NCBI GenBank assembly: GCA_036555585.1
Contig: DATBLE010000050.1
Location: 4,467 to 68,466, forward strand
Reading direction: 5' to 3'
DNA from: DATBLE01 sp036555585
Lineage (GTDB): Bacteria > Actinomycetota > Thermoleophilia > Gaiellales > Gaiellaceae
DNA: 64,000 nt
The notes beneath the pieces were generated by a model, which worked only from the letters and a program-made list of their open reading frames with translations, was not told the DNA's origin and did not search any database. This document shows positions 41,971-49,827 of this stretch, one piece after another (the first letter of the stretch is position 1; each line of letters starts with the position of its first letter). The translations under genes and the position numbers were made by a program.

Positions 41971-42984
41971 GTGCCCGAGCGCTTCACCCTCCCCGGCTTC
42001 GTCGACGCACATTCGCACACGTTCCAGCGTGCGCTGCGCGGGCGGACCGAGGGCGGCGACTTCTGGGCGTGGCGGGAGACGATGCTGCTCGAGGCCGACA
42101 GGCAGACGCCGGACAGCGTGCGCCGGGCCTACGCTGCGATCTATCGGGAGCTCCGGCGCGCCGGCTACACCGCAGTCGGCGAGTTCCACTACCTGGGCCT
42201 CCCCGAGGCGCCCGCGGCCGTCGAGGCGGCCGCCGAGGCCGGGGTCGAGCTCGTCCTCCTCCTCGTCGCCTACGCCCGCGGGGGGCTGCCGCGCTTCCGG
42301 CAGGGGAGTGCGACGCAGTACCTCGACGAGGTCGAGACGCTTCGGAGCCGGGGGGTGCGGGCCGGGCTCGCCCCCCACTCCGTCCGCGCGTGCCCCGCCG
42401 GCTGGCTCGAGCAGATCGGCGCGTACGCGGCTGCCGAGTCGCTGCCCCTCCACATCCACGCGGACGAGCAGCCGCGCGAGATCGAGGAGTGCCTCGCCGA
42501 GCACGGTGCCCGCCCGATCGAGGTGCTCCAGCGCACCGGCTGCCTCGGGCCGCAGACGACGGTCGTCCATGCCACGCACGCCGACGAGCACGAGCTCGAC
42601 CTCCTGGCCAACGCCGGAGCGAGGGTGTGCCTCTGTCCGACCACGGAGGCGAACCTGGGCGACGGCTACGCGCCGGTGGAAGCGCTCCTCGAGCGCGGGA
42701 TCGGGATCTGCATCGGCTCCGACTCGAACGTGCGGGTCGACCCGCTCGAGGAGCTGCGCGAGCTCGAGGGGATCGCGCGCCGCTCGGCCGGCAGGCGGAA
42801 CGTCGTGCCGGTGGACCGGCTGCTCGCGTTCGGCTCGACGGAAGGGGCCGCCTCGCTCGGGCTCGACCGCTGGCCGGACGTCTCGGTCGATCTCGGGCAC
42901 CCCTCGCTCGCGGAGGTCGAGCCTGAGGACGTTCCCGCGGCGCTCGTCTTCGGCTGCTCGGCCGACGTCTTCGCAGAGGCGTAG
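41971..42984 (+). CDS. hutF: HutF-like amidohydrolase (formimidoylglutamate deiminase family), barrel only
   Basis: A 337-aa metal-dependent amidohydrolase. HutF motifs are strong: LPGFVDAHSHTFQRALRG, FWAWRETM, VGEFHYLG, APHSVRA, HIHADEQ, VVHATH, CPTTEANLGDG and GSDSNV, which supply the metal-binding His and Asp residues. HutF converts N-formimidoyl-glutamate to N-formyl-glutamate in histidine breakdown. Normal HutF has about 450 aa with a beta-sandwich formed by both termini; here both flanks are missing, and an in-frame stop at 41950 excludes a longer start. No other hut gene is nearby, so the substrate is uncertain. Confidence 0.75.
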   Translation: MPERFTLPGFVDAHSHTFQRALRGRTEGGDFWAWRETMLLEADRQTPDSVRRAYAAIYRELRRAGYTAVGEFHYLGLPEAPAAVEAAAEAGVELVLLLVAYARGGLPRFRQGSATQYLDEVETLRSRGVRAGLAPHSVRACPAGWLEQIGAYAAAESLPLHIHADEQPREIEECLAEHGARPIEVLQRTGCLGPQTTVVHATHADEHELDLLANAGARVCLCPTTEANLGDGYAPVEALLERGIGICIGSDSNVRVDPLEELRELEGIARRSAGRRNVVPVDRLLAFGSTEGAASLGLDRWPDVSVDLGHPSLAEVEPEDVPAALVFGCSADVFAEA

Positions 42985-43983
42985 CTACAACTGCCAGGGC
43001 CGGGGACGCCGCGACCGCGTGAACAGGTTCGACCAGTAGGTCGTGCGGTCGAGGTACGCGTCCTCCGATGCCCGTCCGGTGCGGCCGTAGGCGCCGTCGT
43101 AGCTCTCCACCCCCGCGGCTGCTGCCGCCCCGCTGAGCCGCACGCGCGCCGGCTCGATCTGCGTGCCTTCGTGCCACTCGTTGTAGCTCGTGATCGTGAC
43201 GTCGTCCGCGCTCGACCGAATCGCCGAGCGCCACATGGCGTCGTAGGTGGCGCCGTCGCGCCGCGGCTTGACCCGCAGGTCGGCGGTCGCATGGGTCGCG
43301 TCGTAGCCGGGGCCGACGGACGGCAGGCACAGGAGGCCGACCCGGTGCGCCTGCGAGCAGAGGCGGGAGAACATGTTGCCTCCCCAGAGCAGGATGTCGT
43401 ACGTGTAGATCCCGTCGAACTTCGCCGCCGCCGCCTTGCCGGCGAGCGTGGTCTGGGCGAAGAGCTGGATGCCGGGCTCGCGGTCACGCAGGGCCGCCCA
43501 GTCGTCCACGGAGATCTCGAACGGGCGGTAGACGAAGATGCGGGTGATCCCCAGCGTCCGCAGGTGATCGATGTCCGCCTCCACGGTCTCGATCGTTCGT
43601 CCGGGGTACGGCTCGAGGTGCACGGCCACTGCCAGCCCCGCCGCGTGCGCCTCCTTGACGACGAGCGGCAGCCGGACGTCCTCCGCCGATCCCCAGCCCC
43701 ACCACGAGGACACCACTTCCTGGACGCGGGCGGCGGCGATCTCGCGCATCTGCGCGCGGACGACCGGCTCGCTCGAGCTCGAGTAGAGGCCTCGCGCCGG
43801 GTAGTAGCTGGAGGCGACGTCGCCGGTCGCGCCTCCCGGCATCAGCCAGTGCTCCCAGCCGCCGTCGTGTGCGGGGTTGCCGTACCAGGGGTAGTAGAAG
43901 ATCGAGACGCGGGGCGACGCCTGAGCGACAGCCGGGAACAGGAGCAGCGCGACGACGGCCGCAATCAGACGAGAGGCTCTCAA
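42985..43983 (-). CDS. Secreted glycoside hydrolase family 99-like protein
   Basis: A 332-aa exported protein with a signal peptide (residues 1-22, ending AVAQAS). The barrel shows YYPWYGNPAHDGGWEHW near the N-terminus, SSWWGWG, VAVHLEPYPGRT and, near the end, ITSYNEWHEGTQIEPA. These are hallmarks of GH99/GH71-like endo-acting alpha-mannosidases and related proteins. The substrate could be a mannan or another alpha-glycan, perhaps of the cell's own envelope. It converges on the HutF-like gene with no space between the stops. Confidence 0.78.
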   Translation of the reverse strand: MRASRLIAAVVALLLFPAVAQASPRVSIFYYPWYGNPAHDGGWEHWLMPGGATGDVASSYYPARGLYSSSSEPVVRAQMREIAAARVQEVVSSWWGWGSAEDVRLPLVVKEAHAAGLAVAVHLEPYPGRTIETVEADIDHLRTLGITRIFVYRPFEISVDDWAALRDREPGIQLFAQTTLAGKAAAAKFDGIYTYDILLWGGNMFSRLCSQAHRVGLLCLPSVGPGYDATHATADLRVKPRRDGATYDAMWRSAIRSSADDVTITSYNEWHEGTQIEPARVRLSGAAAAAGVESYDGAYGRTGRASEDAYLDRTTYWSNLFTRSRRPRPWQL

Positions 43984-44035
43984 GACGGGGGGTCTCCGGC
44001 CAGGGATGATCTCACGCCGACCGGCTCGAGCGAGC

Positions 44036-44239
44036 CTAGAAGCGCCGGCAGCGAGGTCGGCGCACCGTGCGGCACCTCGGCAGGCAGCGGCGCCGCTCGG
44101 GAACCGCCACGACCTCGATCATCCCCTCCCACGCAGGCTCGTCGGCGAGCATCGCCCTGAGCGCGCGAACCGCCTGCTCGCGCGTGTCGTACACGGCGAT
44201 CACCTGATCGACGAAGTGGTCAGTCAGGCCCCACGGCAT
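44036..44239 (-). CDS. Small basic hypothetical protein
   Basis: A 67-aa protein. The N-terminal 50 residues form a compact alpha/beta unit (LTDHFVDQVIAVYDTREQAVRALRAMLADEP) ending in a Cys/Arg-rich tail (RRRCLPRCRTVRRPRCRRF) with three cysteines. No family was recognised. ATG 44239 is chosen because GGAGG-type sequence lies just upstream; a longer frame to 44269 lacks one. It is divergent from the response regulator, with a dyad between them. Confidence 0.5.
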   Translation of the reverse strand: MPWGLTDHFVDQVIAVYDTREQAVRALRAMLADEPAWEGMIEVVAVPERRRCLPRCRTVRRPRCRRF

Positions 44240-44258
44240 CTCCACCCTCCTCGAACAC

Positions 44259-44277
44259 CCCATACTCACGGTATGGG
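44259..44277. promoter_or_regulatory. Inverted repeat in the divergent region before the response regulator
   Basis: CCCATAC (44259-44265) and GTATGGG (44271-44277) are exact inverted copies with a five-base spacer (TCACG). It lies 64 bases before the response regulator and 20 bases before the minus-strand small gene, a typical place for an operator. Confidence 0.45.
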
Positions 44278-44340
44278 TCCCGGCGGCACGCGCAAGTCCT
44301 GTTCGAGGGAAAGCTCGACCATCGTCGTAGTAGGAGCACG

Positions 44341-44694
44341 ATGCCCAGGATCCTGATCGCAGACGACGACCGCCAGCTGGTGGAGCTGGTGCGCGCGATG
44401 CTCGACGAGGCCGGTCACGAAGCGGTCGTCGCCCACTCCGGCCTGGCCGCCGCCGACCTGCTCGAGCGGGAGGACTTCGACCTGGTGATCCTCGACGTGC
44501 TCATGCCGGGCATGAGCGGCGACGCCCTGGCCGACCTGCTCCGCCAGCTCAAGCCCCAGATTCCCGTCCTGCTGATGACCGGCGACTCGGGCGACCAGTT
44601 CGTCCGGACCACGGACGCGCCCCGACTGCGCAAGCCGTTCAGCGAGCAGGAGCTCGTCCAGGCGGTGACCGACCTGCTCGGCGCCGAGGGCTAG
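44341..44694 (+). CDS. Single-domain response regulator (CheY-like receiver)
   Basis: A 117-aa stand-alone receiver domain. The acidic pocket is D8-D9-D10, the phospho-acceptor is D52 in LVILDVLMPGMSG, the switch Thr lies in LLMTGD, and the conserved Lys is in LRKPF (about residue 98). No output domain and no histidine kinase gene is adjacent, so it probably acts by protein contact or in a phosphorelay. The ATG at 44341 is preceded by TAGGAG. Confidence 0.92.
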   Translation: MPRILIADDDRQLVELVRAMLDEAGHEAVVAHSGLAAADLLEREDFDLVILDVLMPGMSGDALADLLRQLKPQIPVLLMTGDSGDQFVRTTDAPRLRKPFSEQELVQAVTDLLGAEG

Positions 44695-44702
44695 AGAGCA
44701 GG

Positions 44703-45056
44703 TTACGAGCGGCGCGCGGCCCGCTCGAGCTCGGGCAGGCCGTGCCGTCGCCCGAGGCGGATGAAGTCGCGGCGGTACATGATCTCGGCGACGACGCCGA
44801 ACCGGTTCCGCAGCTTGCGGTACTTGCGGTTCTTCCTCGTCGCCAGCCGTTGCTTCATCACCGTGCACTCGACGTACAGGTCGAGCTCGGGGAGGTAGAA
44901 GTCGGGCGTGCACGCCTCCACGACGACGCCGTCCCGCCACTCCAGCGGGAACGTGCGCGGCTCGTAGCGCCAGACGATCCCGAGCTCGTCGAACGCACGG
45001 GCGAGCGCCTCCTCGACCGGGTGCGCGAAGCGAGGGCCGCGGTCGGTTTCTTCCAT
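44703..45056 (-). CDS. Hypothetical protein with a PD-(D/E)xK nuclease-like core
   Basis: A 117-aa protein. HPVEEALARAFDELGIVWRY, then TPDFYLPELDLYVECTVMKQ and a basic helix RKNRKYRKLRNRF, resembles the minimal PD-(D/E)xK fold: a leading Glu, the PD, and E-x-T followed by Lys. The usual catalytic Lys of E-x-K appears displaced to the MK three residues later. It could be a small endonuclease or an inactive nucleic-acid-binding relative. It is divergent from the molybdopterin oxidoreductase. Confidence 0.55.
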   Translation of the reverse strand: MEETDRGPRFAHPVEEALARAFDELGIVWRYEPRTFPLEWRDGVVVEACTPDFYLPELDLYVECTVMKQRLATRKNRKYRKLRNRFGVVAEIMYRRDFIRLGRRHGLPELERAARRS

Positions 45057-45136
45057 GCCGTAGCTTCCCGCCGTTGCCCGGCTCCGAAACAGGTCGCGCG
45101 TTTCGTCCGTCGTCGTGCGAGGTACGTGACCTACTC

Positions 45137-47500
45137 GTGCGCGACGCCGTCGCCGACGTCTGGGGTGCGCGGACGCCCTTCGCCGCCGAAGGGGCCTGGC
45201 CGGAGCGGCACGACGTCCAGCTCGACGTGGACGAGGCCGAGGTCGAGCAGTGGGTGCCGTCGGCGTGCGTGCTCTGCTCGAACGGCTGCGGTCTCGACAT
45301 CGCCGTCGCAGACGGCCGGATCGTCGGCGTCCGCGGGCGGCCGAACGACCGCATCAACCACGGCAGGCTCGGGCCGAAGGGACTGAACGGCTGGCGGGCG
45401 AACAACTCGGCGGACCGGCTGACGCGGCCGCTCGTCCGTCGCGACGGCGAGCTCGCGCCGGCCACGTGGGACGAGGCGATGGAGCTCCTCGTCGATCGGT
45501 CCAGGCAAGTGCTCGCGGAGTCGGGCCCGCTCGCCTTCGGCTTCTACACCTCCGGCCAGCTGTTCGCCGAGGAGTACCACGCGCAGACGCTGATCGCCCG
45601 GGCCGGCATCGGCACGCCCCACCTCGACGGCAACACGCGGCTCTGCACCGCCACGTCGGAGTGGGCGCTGATCGAGAGCTTCGGCTCGGACGGGGACCCC
45701 GGCTCGTACACGGACATCGACGTCTGCGACACACTCTTCCTCGTCGGCCACAACGTCGCCGAAACGCAGACGGTGCTGTGGATGCGCATGCTCGACCGCC
45801 TGCACGGACCCGACCGGCCGAAGCTCGTCGTCGTCGACCCCCGCCCCACGCCGGCGGCTCGAGAGGCAGACGTGCATCTGGCGATTCGCAACGGCACCAA
45901 CGTGGCGCTCCTCAACGCGATCCAGCACGAGCTGATCGTCGACGACCGCGTCGACCACGCCTTCGTCGACGCGAGCACGGTCGGCTTCGACGCCCTGCGC
46001 GAGACGGTGCTGGCGTATCCACCGGAGCGCGCGGCCCAGATCTGCGGCGTCGAGGCGTCTGCGATCCGGGAAGCGGCCGCGCTCGTCGGACGGTCCGAGC
46101 GCCTGGTCTCGACCGTCCTCCAGGGTGTCTACCAGTCGAACCAGGCCACCGCCGCGGCCGTCCAGGTGAACAACGTGAACCTCCTGCGCGGGATGATCGG
46201 CAAGCCCGGGGCCGCCGTCTTCCAGATGAACGGCCAGCCGACCGCGCAGAACACGCGCGAGACCGGCGCCGACGGCGCGCTGCCGGCCTTCCGCAACTAC
46301 GCGAACGACCGGCACGTCGACGAGCTCGCAGCGCTCTGGAACGTCGACCCGCTGACCATCCCGCACTGGGCGCCGCCCACCCACGCCATGCAGATCTTCC
46401 GCTACGCGGAGGAGGGGTCGATCTCGTTCCTCTGGATCACCGCCACGAACCCGGCCGTGTCGCTGCCCGAGCTTGCCCGGATCCGCTCGATCCTGGAGCA
46501 GGAGCGGCTGTTCGTGGTGGTCAGCGACGCCTTCCTGACGGAGACGGCCGTGCTCGCCGACGTCGTGCTGCCGACGGCGCTCTGGGGCGAGAAGGCCGGC
46601 ACGTTCACCAGCGCCGACCGCACCGTGCATCTCTCCGACCAGGCGGTCGAGCCGCCGGGAGAGGCCCGCTCCGACCTCGACGTGTTCCTCGACTACGCGC
46701 GGCGGATGGGCTTCGCAGACCGCGACGGGCAGCCGCTGCTGAAGTTCTCGACCCCGGAGGAGGCGTTCGCGGACTTCGCGCGCACGACCGCCGGCCGGCC
46801 GTGCGACTACACCGGCCTGACCCACGCGAGGCTCCGCGGCGCGAACGGAATCCAGTGGCCCTGCAACGAGGAGTTCCCCGACGGCTGCGAGCGTCTCTAC
46901 GCCGACCATCGGTTCGCGACCGCGGCGGACTACTGCGAGTCGTACGGACACGACCTGAGCTCCGGAGCCGCGAACGAGCAGGACGAGTACCGGGCACACG
47001 ACCCGGGCGGCCGGGCGTTCCTGAAGGCGGCCGACTACCTCCCCGGCGACGAAGAGCCGAGCGACGACTTCCCGCTGCTCTTCACGACCGGTCGGACGGT
47101 GTACCACTGGCACACCCGGACGAAGACGGGCCGGGTGGAGCAGCTGAACGCCGCCGCCCCGGACGTCTGGGTCGAGCTGTCGCCGGCGGACGCGAGCAGG
47201 CTCGGCGTCGAGGAAGGAGACCTCGTCCGCGTCGCGTCGGCCCGCGGGCAGCTGGAAGCGCGAGCACGGGTCAGCGGTATCCGCGAGGGCGTCGTCTTCG
47301 TCCCGTTCCACTACGGCTACTGGGACGAGCCGAACGGCGACCGGTCGCGCGCGGCCAACGAGCTGACGGCGACGCGCTGGGACCCGATCTCGAAGCAGCC
47401 GCTCTTCAAGCTCGCGGCCGTGAGCGTCGAGAAGCTCGCGGACGCGAACGGCGAGCGGGCGGCGGCTCCCTCGCTCGCGGCTGCGGAGGCGCAGCGGTGA
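45137..47500 (+). CDS. Molybdopterin-dependent oxidoreductase (nitrate reductase/formate dehydrogenase type)
   Basis: A 787-aa catalytic subunit of the DMSO-reductase superfamily. The N-terminal iron-sulfur region reads SACVLCSNGCGLDIAV (about residues 43-58). The position of the usual fourth Cys before KG is Gly (GRLGPKGL), so at most three cluster cysteines are visible. NTRLCTATSEWAL supplies the probable Mo ligand Cys. The C-terminal MGD-binding domain has TGRTVYHWHTRTKTGR. The substrate is not predictable. The GTG at 45137 (VRDAVADVWG) is preferred; TTG 45074 would add 21 unconserved residues. The stop overlaps the next gene (GTGA). Confidence 0.85.
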   Translation: MRDAVADVWGARTPFAAEGAWPERHDVQLDVDEAEVEQWVPSACVLCSNGCGLDIAVADGRIVGVRGRPNDRINHGRLGPKGLNGWRANNSADRLTRPLVRRDGELAPATWDEAMELLVDRSRQVLAESGPLAFGFYTSGQLFAEEYHAQTLIARAGIGTPHLDGNTRLCTATSEWALIESFGSDGDPGSYTDIDVCDTLFLVGHNVAETQTVLWMRMLDRLHGPDRPKLVVVDPRPTPAAREADVHLAIRNGTNVALLNAIQHELIVDDRVDHAFVDASTVGFDALRETVLAYPPERAAQICGVEASAIREAAALVGRSERLVSTVLQGVYQSNQATAAAVQVNNVNLLRGMIGKPGAAVFQMNGQPTAQNTRETGADGALPAFRNYANDRHVDELAALWNVDPLTIPHWAPPTHAMQIFRYAEEGSISFLWITATNPAVSLPELARIRSILEQERLFVVVSDAFLTETAVLADVVLPTALWGEKAGTFTSADRTVHLSDQAVEPPGEARSDLDVFLDYARRMGFADRDGQPLLKFSTPEEAFADFARTTAGRPCDYTGLTHARLRGANGIQWPCNEEFPDGCERLYADHRFATAADYCESYGHDLSSGAANEQDEYRAHDPGGRAFLKAADYLPGDEEPSDDFPLLFTTGRTVYHWHTRTKTGRVEQLNAAAPDVWVELSPADASRLGVEEGDLVRVASARGQLEARARVSGIREGVVFVPFHYGYWDEPNGDRSRAANELTATRWDPISKQPLFKLAAVSVEKLADANGERAAAPSLAAAEAQR

Positions 47501-48006
47501 ACAAGCTGGTCGCTGCCCTGGACGAGCTCCGGGAGGCGGAGGAGGAGCTCGCCGACGCGTACGCGAAGACAGGAGACCGCCTGGCGGTCGAGCCCGACGT
47601 CTGGCACGCCTGCAAGCGGTTCGCCGAGCAGTGCCACGCGCACGCCGAGGTCGTCCGCGCGCACGCGGCGCGCCTCGGCGAGGTGCTGCGGCCCGGCGGG
47701 GACAGCGCCCCCGGCGAGACACCCGCGGCCTCGCTGCGCCAGAAGGTCTCGGAGCTGGCCGGCCGCCGGCCCGAGTCCGGCCTCCTGCTTCTCGGCTCCC
47801 TGCGGCAGCTCTACGTCCAGGCCCAGGGCGTCTCCTTCCACTGGCTGGTCGCCGGGCAGATCGCCCAGGCGACGCGCAACCCGGAGCTGCTCGCCGACGT
47901 CGACACGCTCCACCGCGAGACGCTCACGCAGATCAAGTGGCTGAAGACGATGGCGAAGGAGGCTTCGCCCCAGGCGCTGGTCGCGGGAATCCCGCTCGGC
48001 TCGTAG
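47497..48006 (+). CDS. Helical partner protein of the molybdopterin oxidoreductase
   Basis: A 169-aa, almost wholly helical protein with a ferritin-like four-helix feel: DELREAEEELADAYAKTGDR, CKRFAEQCHAHAEVVRAHAA and a C-terminal pair around GVSFHWLVAGQIAQ. Several His and Glu residues sit at helix spacing, but no complete di-iron motif (two E-x-x-H) is evident. The GTG at 47497 overlaps the oxidoreductase stop, so it is almost certainly co-produced and may act as a chaperone, subunit or electron-transfer partner. No named family was recognised. Confidence 0.6.
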   Translation: MNKLVAALDELREAEEELADAYAKTGDRLAVEPDVWHACKRFAEQCHAHAEVVRAHAARLGEVLRPGGDSAPGETPAASLRQKVSELAGRRPESGLLLLGSLRQLYVQAQGVSFHWLVAGQIAQATRNPELLADVDTLHRETLTQIKWLKTMAKEASPQALVAGIPLGS

Positions 48007-48015
48007 AGCAGAGGT

Positions 48016-48756
48016 TCACGACAGCACTGCGGCGGCGTTTGCCTCGGCACGTGCCTGCTCTGCTCGGCGGCGCGCCTCGACGGCAACGGCCTCCGCCTTC
48101 TCCGCCTCGCGCTCGGCGGCCCTGGCCGCCCGCTCCAGCTCCCGCGCCCTCTGCCGGAGCTCCTGGCGCCGCTGCTGCTCCTCTTCCCGCTCGCGCCGCC
48201 GCTCGGCGGCCGAGGGCGCCGGGCTCCGGGCCCTGCGCGGCGTGGGCCCGGCCGGGACCCCGGTCAGCCCGCCGAATCCGGAGGGGTCGAGCTCGGCCGT
48301 CAGCCTGCCGGTCTCGAGCAGCGGCCGGCCGTCGTCGCTGACGGCGGCCGCCCGCAGCGTCGCCGCCACGCGCTCGAGCGTGGCCGCCGACACCGGGCGG
48401 CCCGCATCTGCGAGGACCCGTTCGGCCCGCGCCGTGAGCTCGCGGACCGCCTCGCGCTCCTGCGCCGTCGCCTCGCGCAGCGCGTCGCCCGCCTCCTCGC
48501 CGCGCAGCAGCCTGCTCTGGGCTGCTCGCAATGCCTCACCCGCGTCGAGCAGCGCGCCGACGCGGTCGCGCTCGGTCCGGGCCAGCCGGTCGATCGCCCA
48601 GACGGCGACGGTCGGCTTCGGCAGCGCCTGGATCGCCTCCGCCGCCTCGGTGTCGCCCGCCCGCTTCAGCTCGCGAGCGAGCTCGTTGCGCGCGGCCGTG
48701 AACTCGTCGAGCGGCAGCGCGAGCAGGCGGTCGATCTGCTCCTCGACGGCGGCCAC
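48016..48756 (-). CDS. Hypothetical coiled-coil protein
   Basis: A 246-aa protein. The N-terminal 90 residues (EEQIDRLLALPLDEFTAARN, LPKPTVAVWAIDRLARTER) form a conserved helical unit seen in many actinobacterial proteins of unknown role. The C-terminal 75 residues are a highly charged Arg/Glu/Ala coiled coil (ERRREREEEQQRRQELRQRA and on). The GTG at 48756 follows TAGACC at leaderless spacing. It lies 11 bases beyond the epimerase stop on the same strand. Function is unknown. Confidence 0.6.
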   Translation of the reverse strand: MAAVEEQIDRLLALPLDEFTAARNELARELKRAGDTEAAEAIQALPKPTVAVWAIDRLARTERDRVGALLDAGEALRAAQSRLLRGEEAGDALREATAQEREAVRELTARAERVLADAGRPVSAATLERVAATLRAAAVSDDGRPLLETGRLTAELDPSGFGGLTGVPAGPTPRRARSPAPSAAERRREREEEQQRRQELRQRARELERAARAAEREAEKAEAVAVEARRRAEQARAEANAAAVLS

Positions 48757-48764
48757 GGAAACAA

Positions 48765-48770
48765 GGTCTA
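48765..48770 (-). promoter_or_regulatory. -10 element of the coiled-coil protein gene
   Basis: On the minus strand TAGACC ends eight bases before the GTG at 48756, overlapping the last bases of the epimerase gene. Confidence 0.35.
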
Positions 48771-49817
48771 GCTGGACCCGCCGACGCGCGTGACCAGCTC
48801 CCGCACGCGCAGCGGGCCGGTCGTCGCCGGGTCGAGCGGCGGGGTGTCGGCGCCGCTGCCCTCGCTCATCCCCTGGAGCAGCTCCCGCAGGGCCTCGTCG
48901 GCGCCGAAGCGCGGCTCCCAGCCGAGCTCCGTCCGCGCCCGCCTCACGTCCATCAACGGCACCGACAGCCCGAGGTCCAGCCAGCCGGGCGGGGTCGGCT
49001 GGAGGCGGAGGCGCCAGGTGGCGGCCGCCAACGCCCGGGCAACGCCCGCGCCGAGCGGCACGACCCGCGCTCCCAGGATCCGCGCCAGCGTCGGCGGGTC
49101 GAGCACGGGCTCGGCGGCGACGTTGAAGGCGCCGCGGGCCTCGCCGACGGTCGCCAGGCGGTACGCGAGGCCGACGTCGCGCGAATGGACCGCCTGGAAG
49201 CGCAGGCCGGGGATGCCCGGCACGACCGGGATTCTCCCCGGCTTGACCAGCGGGCTGGGCAGGAACGGCCCGGCGAAGAGGCGGCGGATGCCGGTCGCCG
49301 CCTCCCGCTTGAAGATCAGCCCCGGCCGCAGACGGACGACCCGCCGGTCCGGCAGCTCGCGCTCGAAACGGTCGAGCCGCCGCTCGACCTCGGCCTTGTG
49401 CCGGCCGTAGAAGCTGGTCGGCGTGCCCTCGGCCGGCCAGCTCTCGTCGACCAGCCGGTCCTTGGGCCCCGGCGAGTAGGCCCCGACCGACGAGCCGTAC
49501 ACGAGCGCGGGCACGCCCGCCTCGGCCACGGCCCGGAAGACCCGCTCGCTGCCGAGGACGTTGATCCGCTCCAGCTCGGCGAGGTTCCGAGACGGCTGGA
49601 TCGCCCAGGCGAGGTGGACGACGGCGTCCGCACCGCGGAAGAGCGGCACGAGGTCGCTCTTCGTGATGTCGGCGGCCGCCCACTCGGTCTTCGCGACCTC
49701 GAGCGCCGGCAGGCGGCGCGCGACGCCGAGCACAGAGTCGACCGCAGGCTCCGCCGCCAGCTCGTCGAGCACGCTGGTGCCGACGTTGCCGGTCGCTCCG
49801 ACGACGACGACGCGCAC
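48768..49817 (-). CDS. NAD-dependent epimerase/dehydratase (extended SDR)
   Basis: A 349-aa extended short-chain dehydrogenase. The Rossmann motif GATGNVG lies at residues 7-13, HLAWAIQPS follows, and the catalytic pair YGRHK lies near residue 142. The C-terminal half varies and sets the substrate, which may be a nucleotide sugar or a small aldehyde. It lies 10 bases downstream of the zinc dehydrogenase on the same strand, suggesting one operon with dehydrogenase and Mn catalase. GTG 49817 is the start. The reaction is not predictable. Confidence 0.83.
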   Translation of the reverse strand: MRVVVVGATGNVGTSVLDELAAEPAVDSVLGVARRLPALEVAKTEWAAADITKSDLVPLFRGADAVVHLAWAIQPSRNLAELERINVLGSERVFRAVAEAGVPALVYGSSVGAYSPGPKDRLVDESWPAEGTPTSFYGRHKAEVERRLDRFERELPDRRVVRLRPGLIFKREAATGIRRLFAGPFLPSPLVKPGRIPVVPGIPGLRFQAVHSRDVGLAYRLATVGEARGAFNVAAEPVLDPPTLARILGARVVPLGAGVARALAAATWRLRLQPTPPGWLDLGLSVPLMDVRRARTELGWEPRFGADEALRELLQGMSEGSGADTPPLDPATTGPLRVRELVTRVGGSS

Positions 49818-49827
49818 CGTCCGACCT

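Noticed and set aside
38803..42900. Possibility that the nucleotidyltransferase is a 1365-residue protein
   Set aside because: The extension is antisense to the HutF-like gene and overlaps pgsA. MAGGEGTRLRP must lie at the N-terminus, so GTG 41325 is the start.
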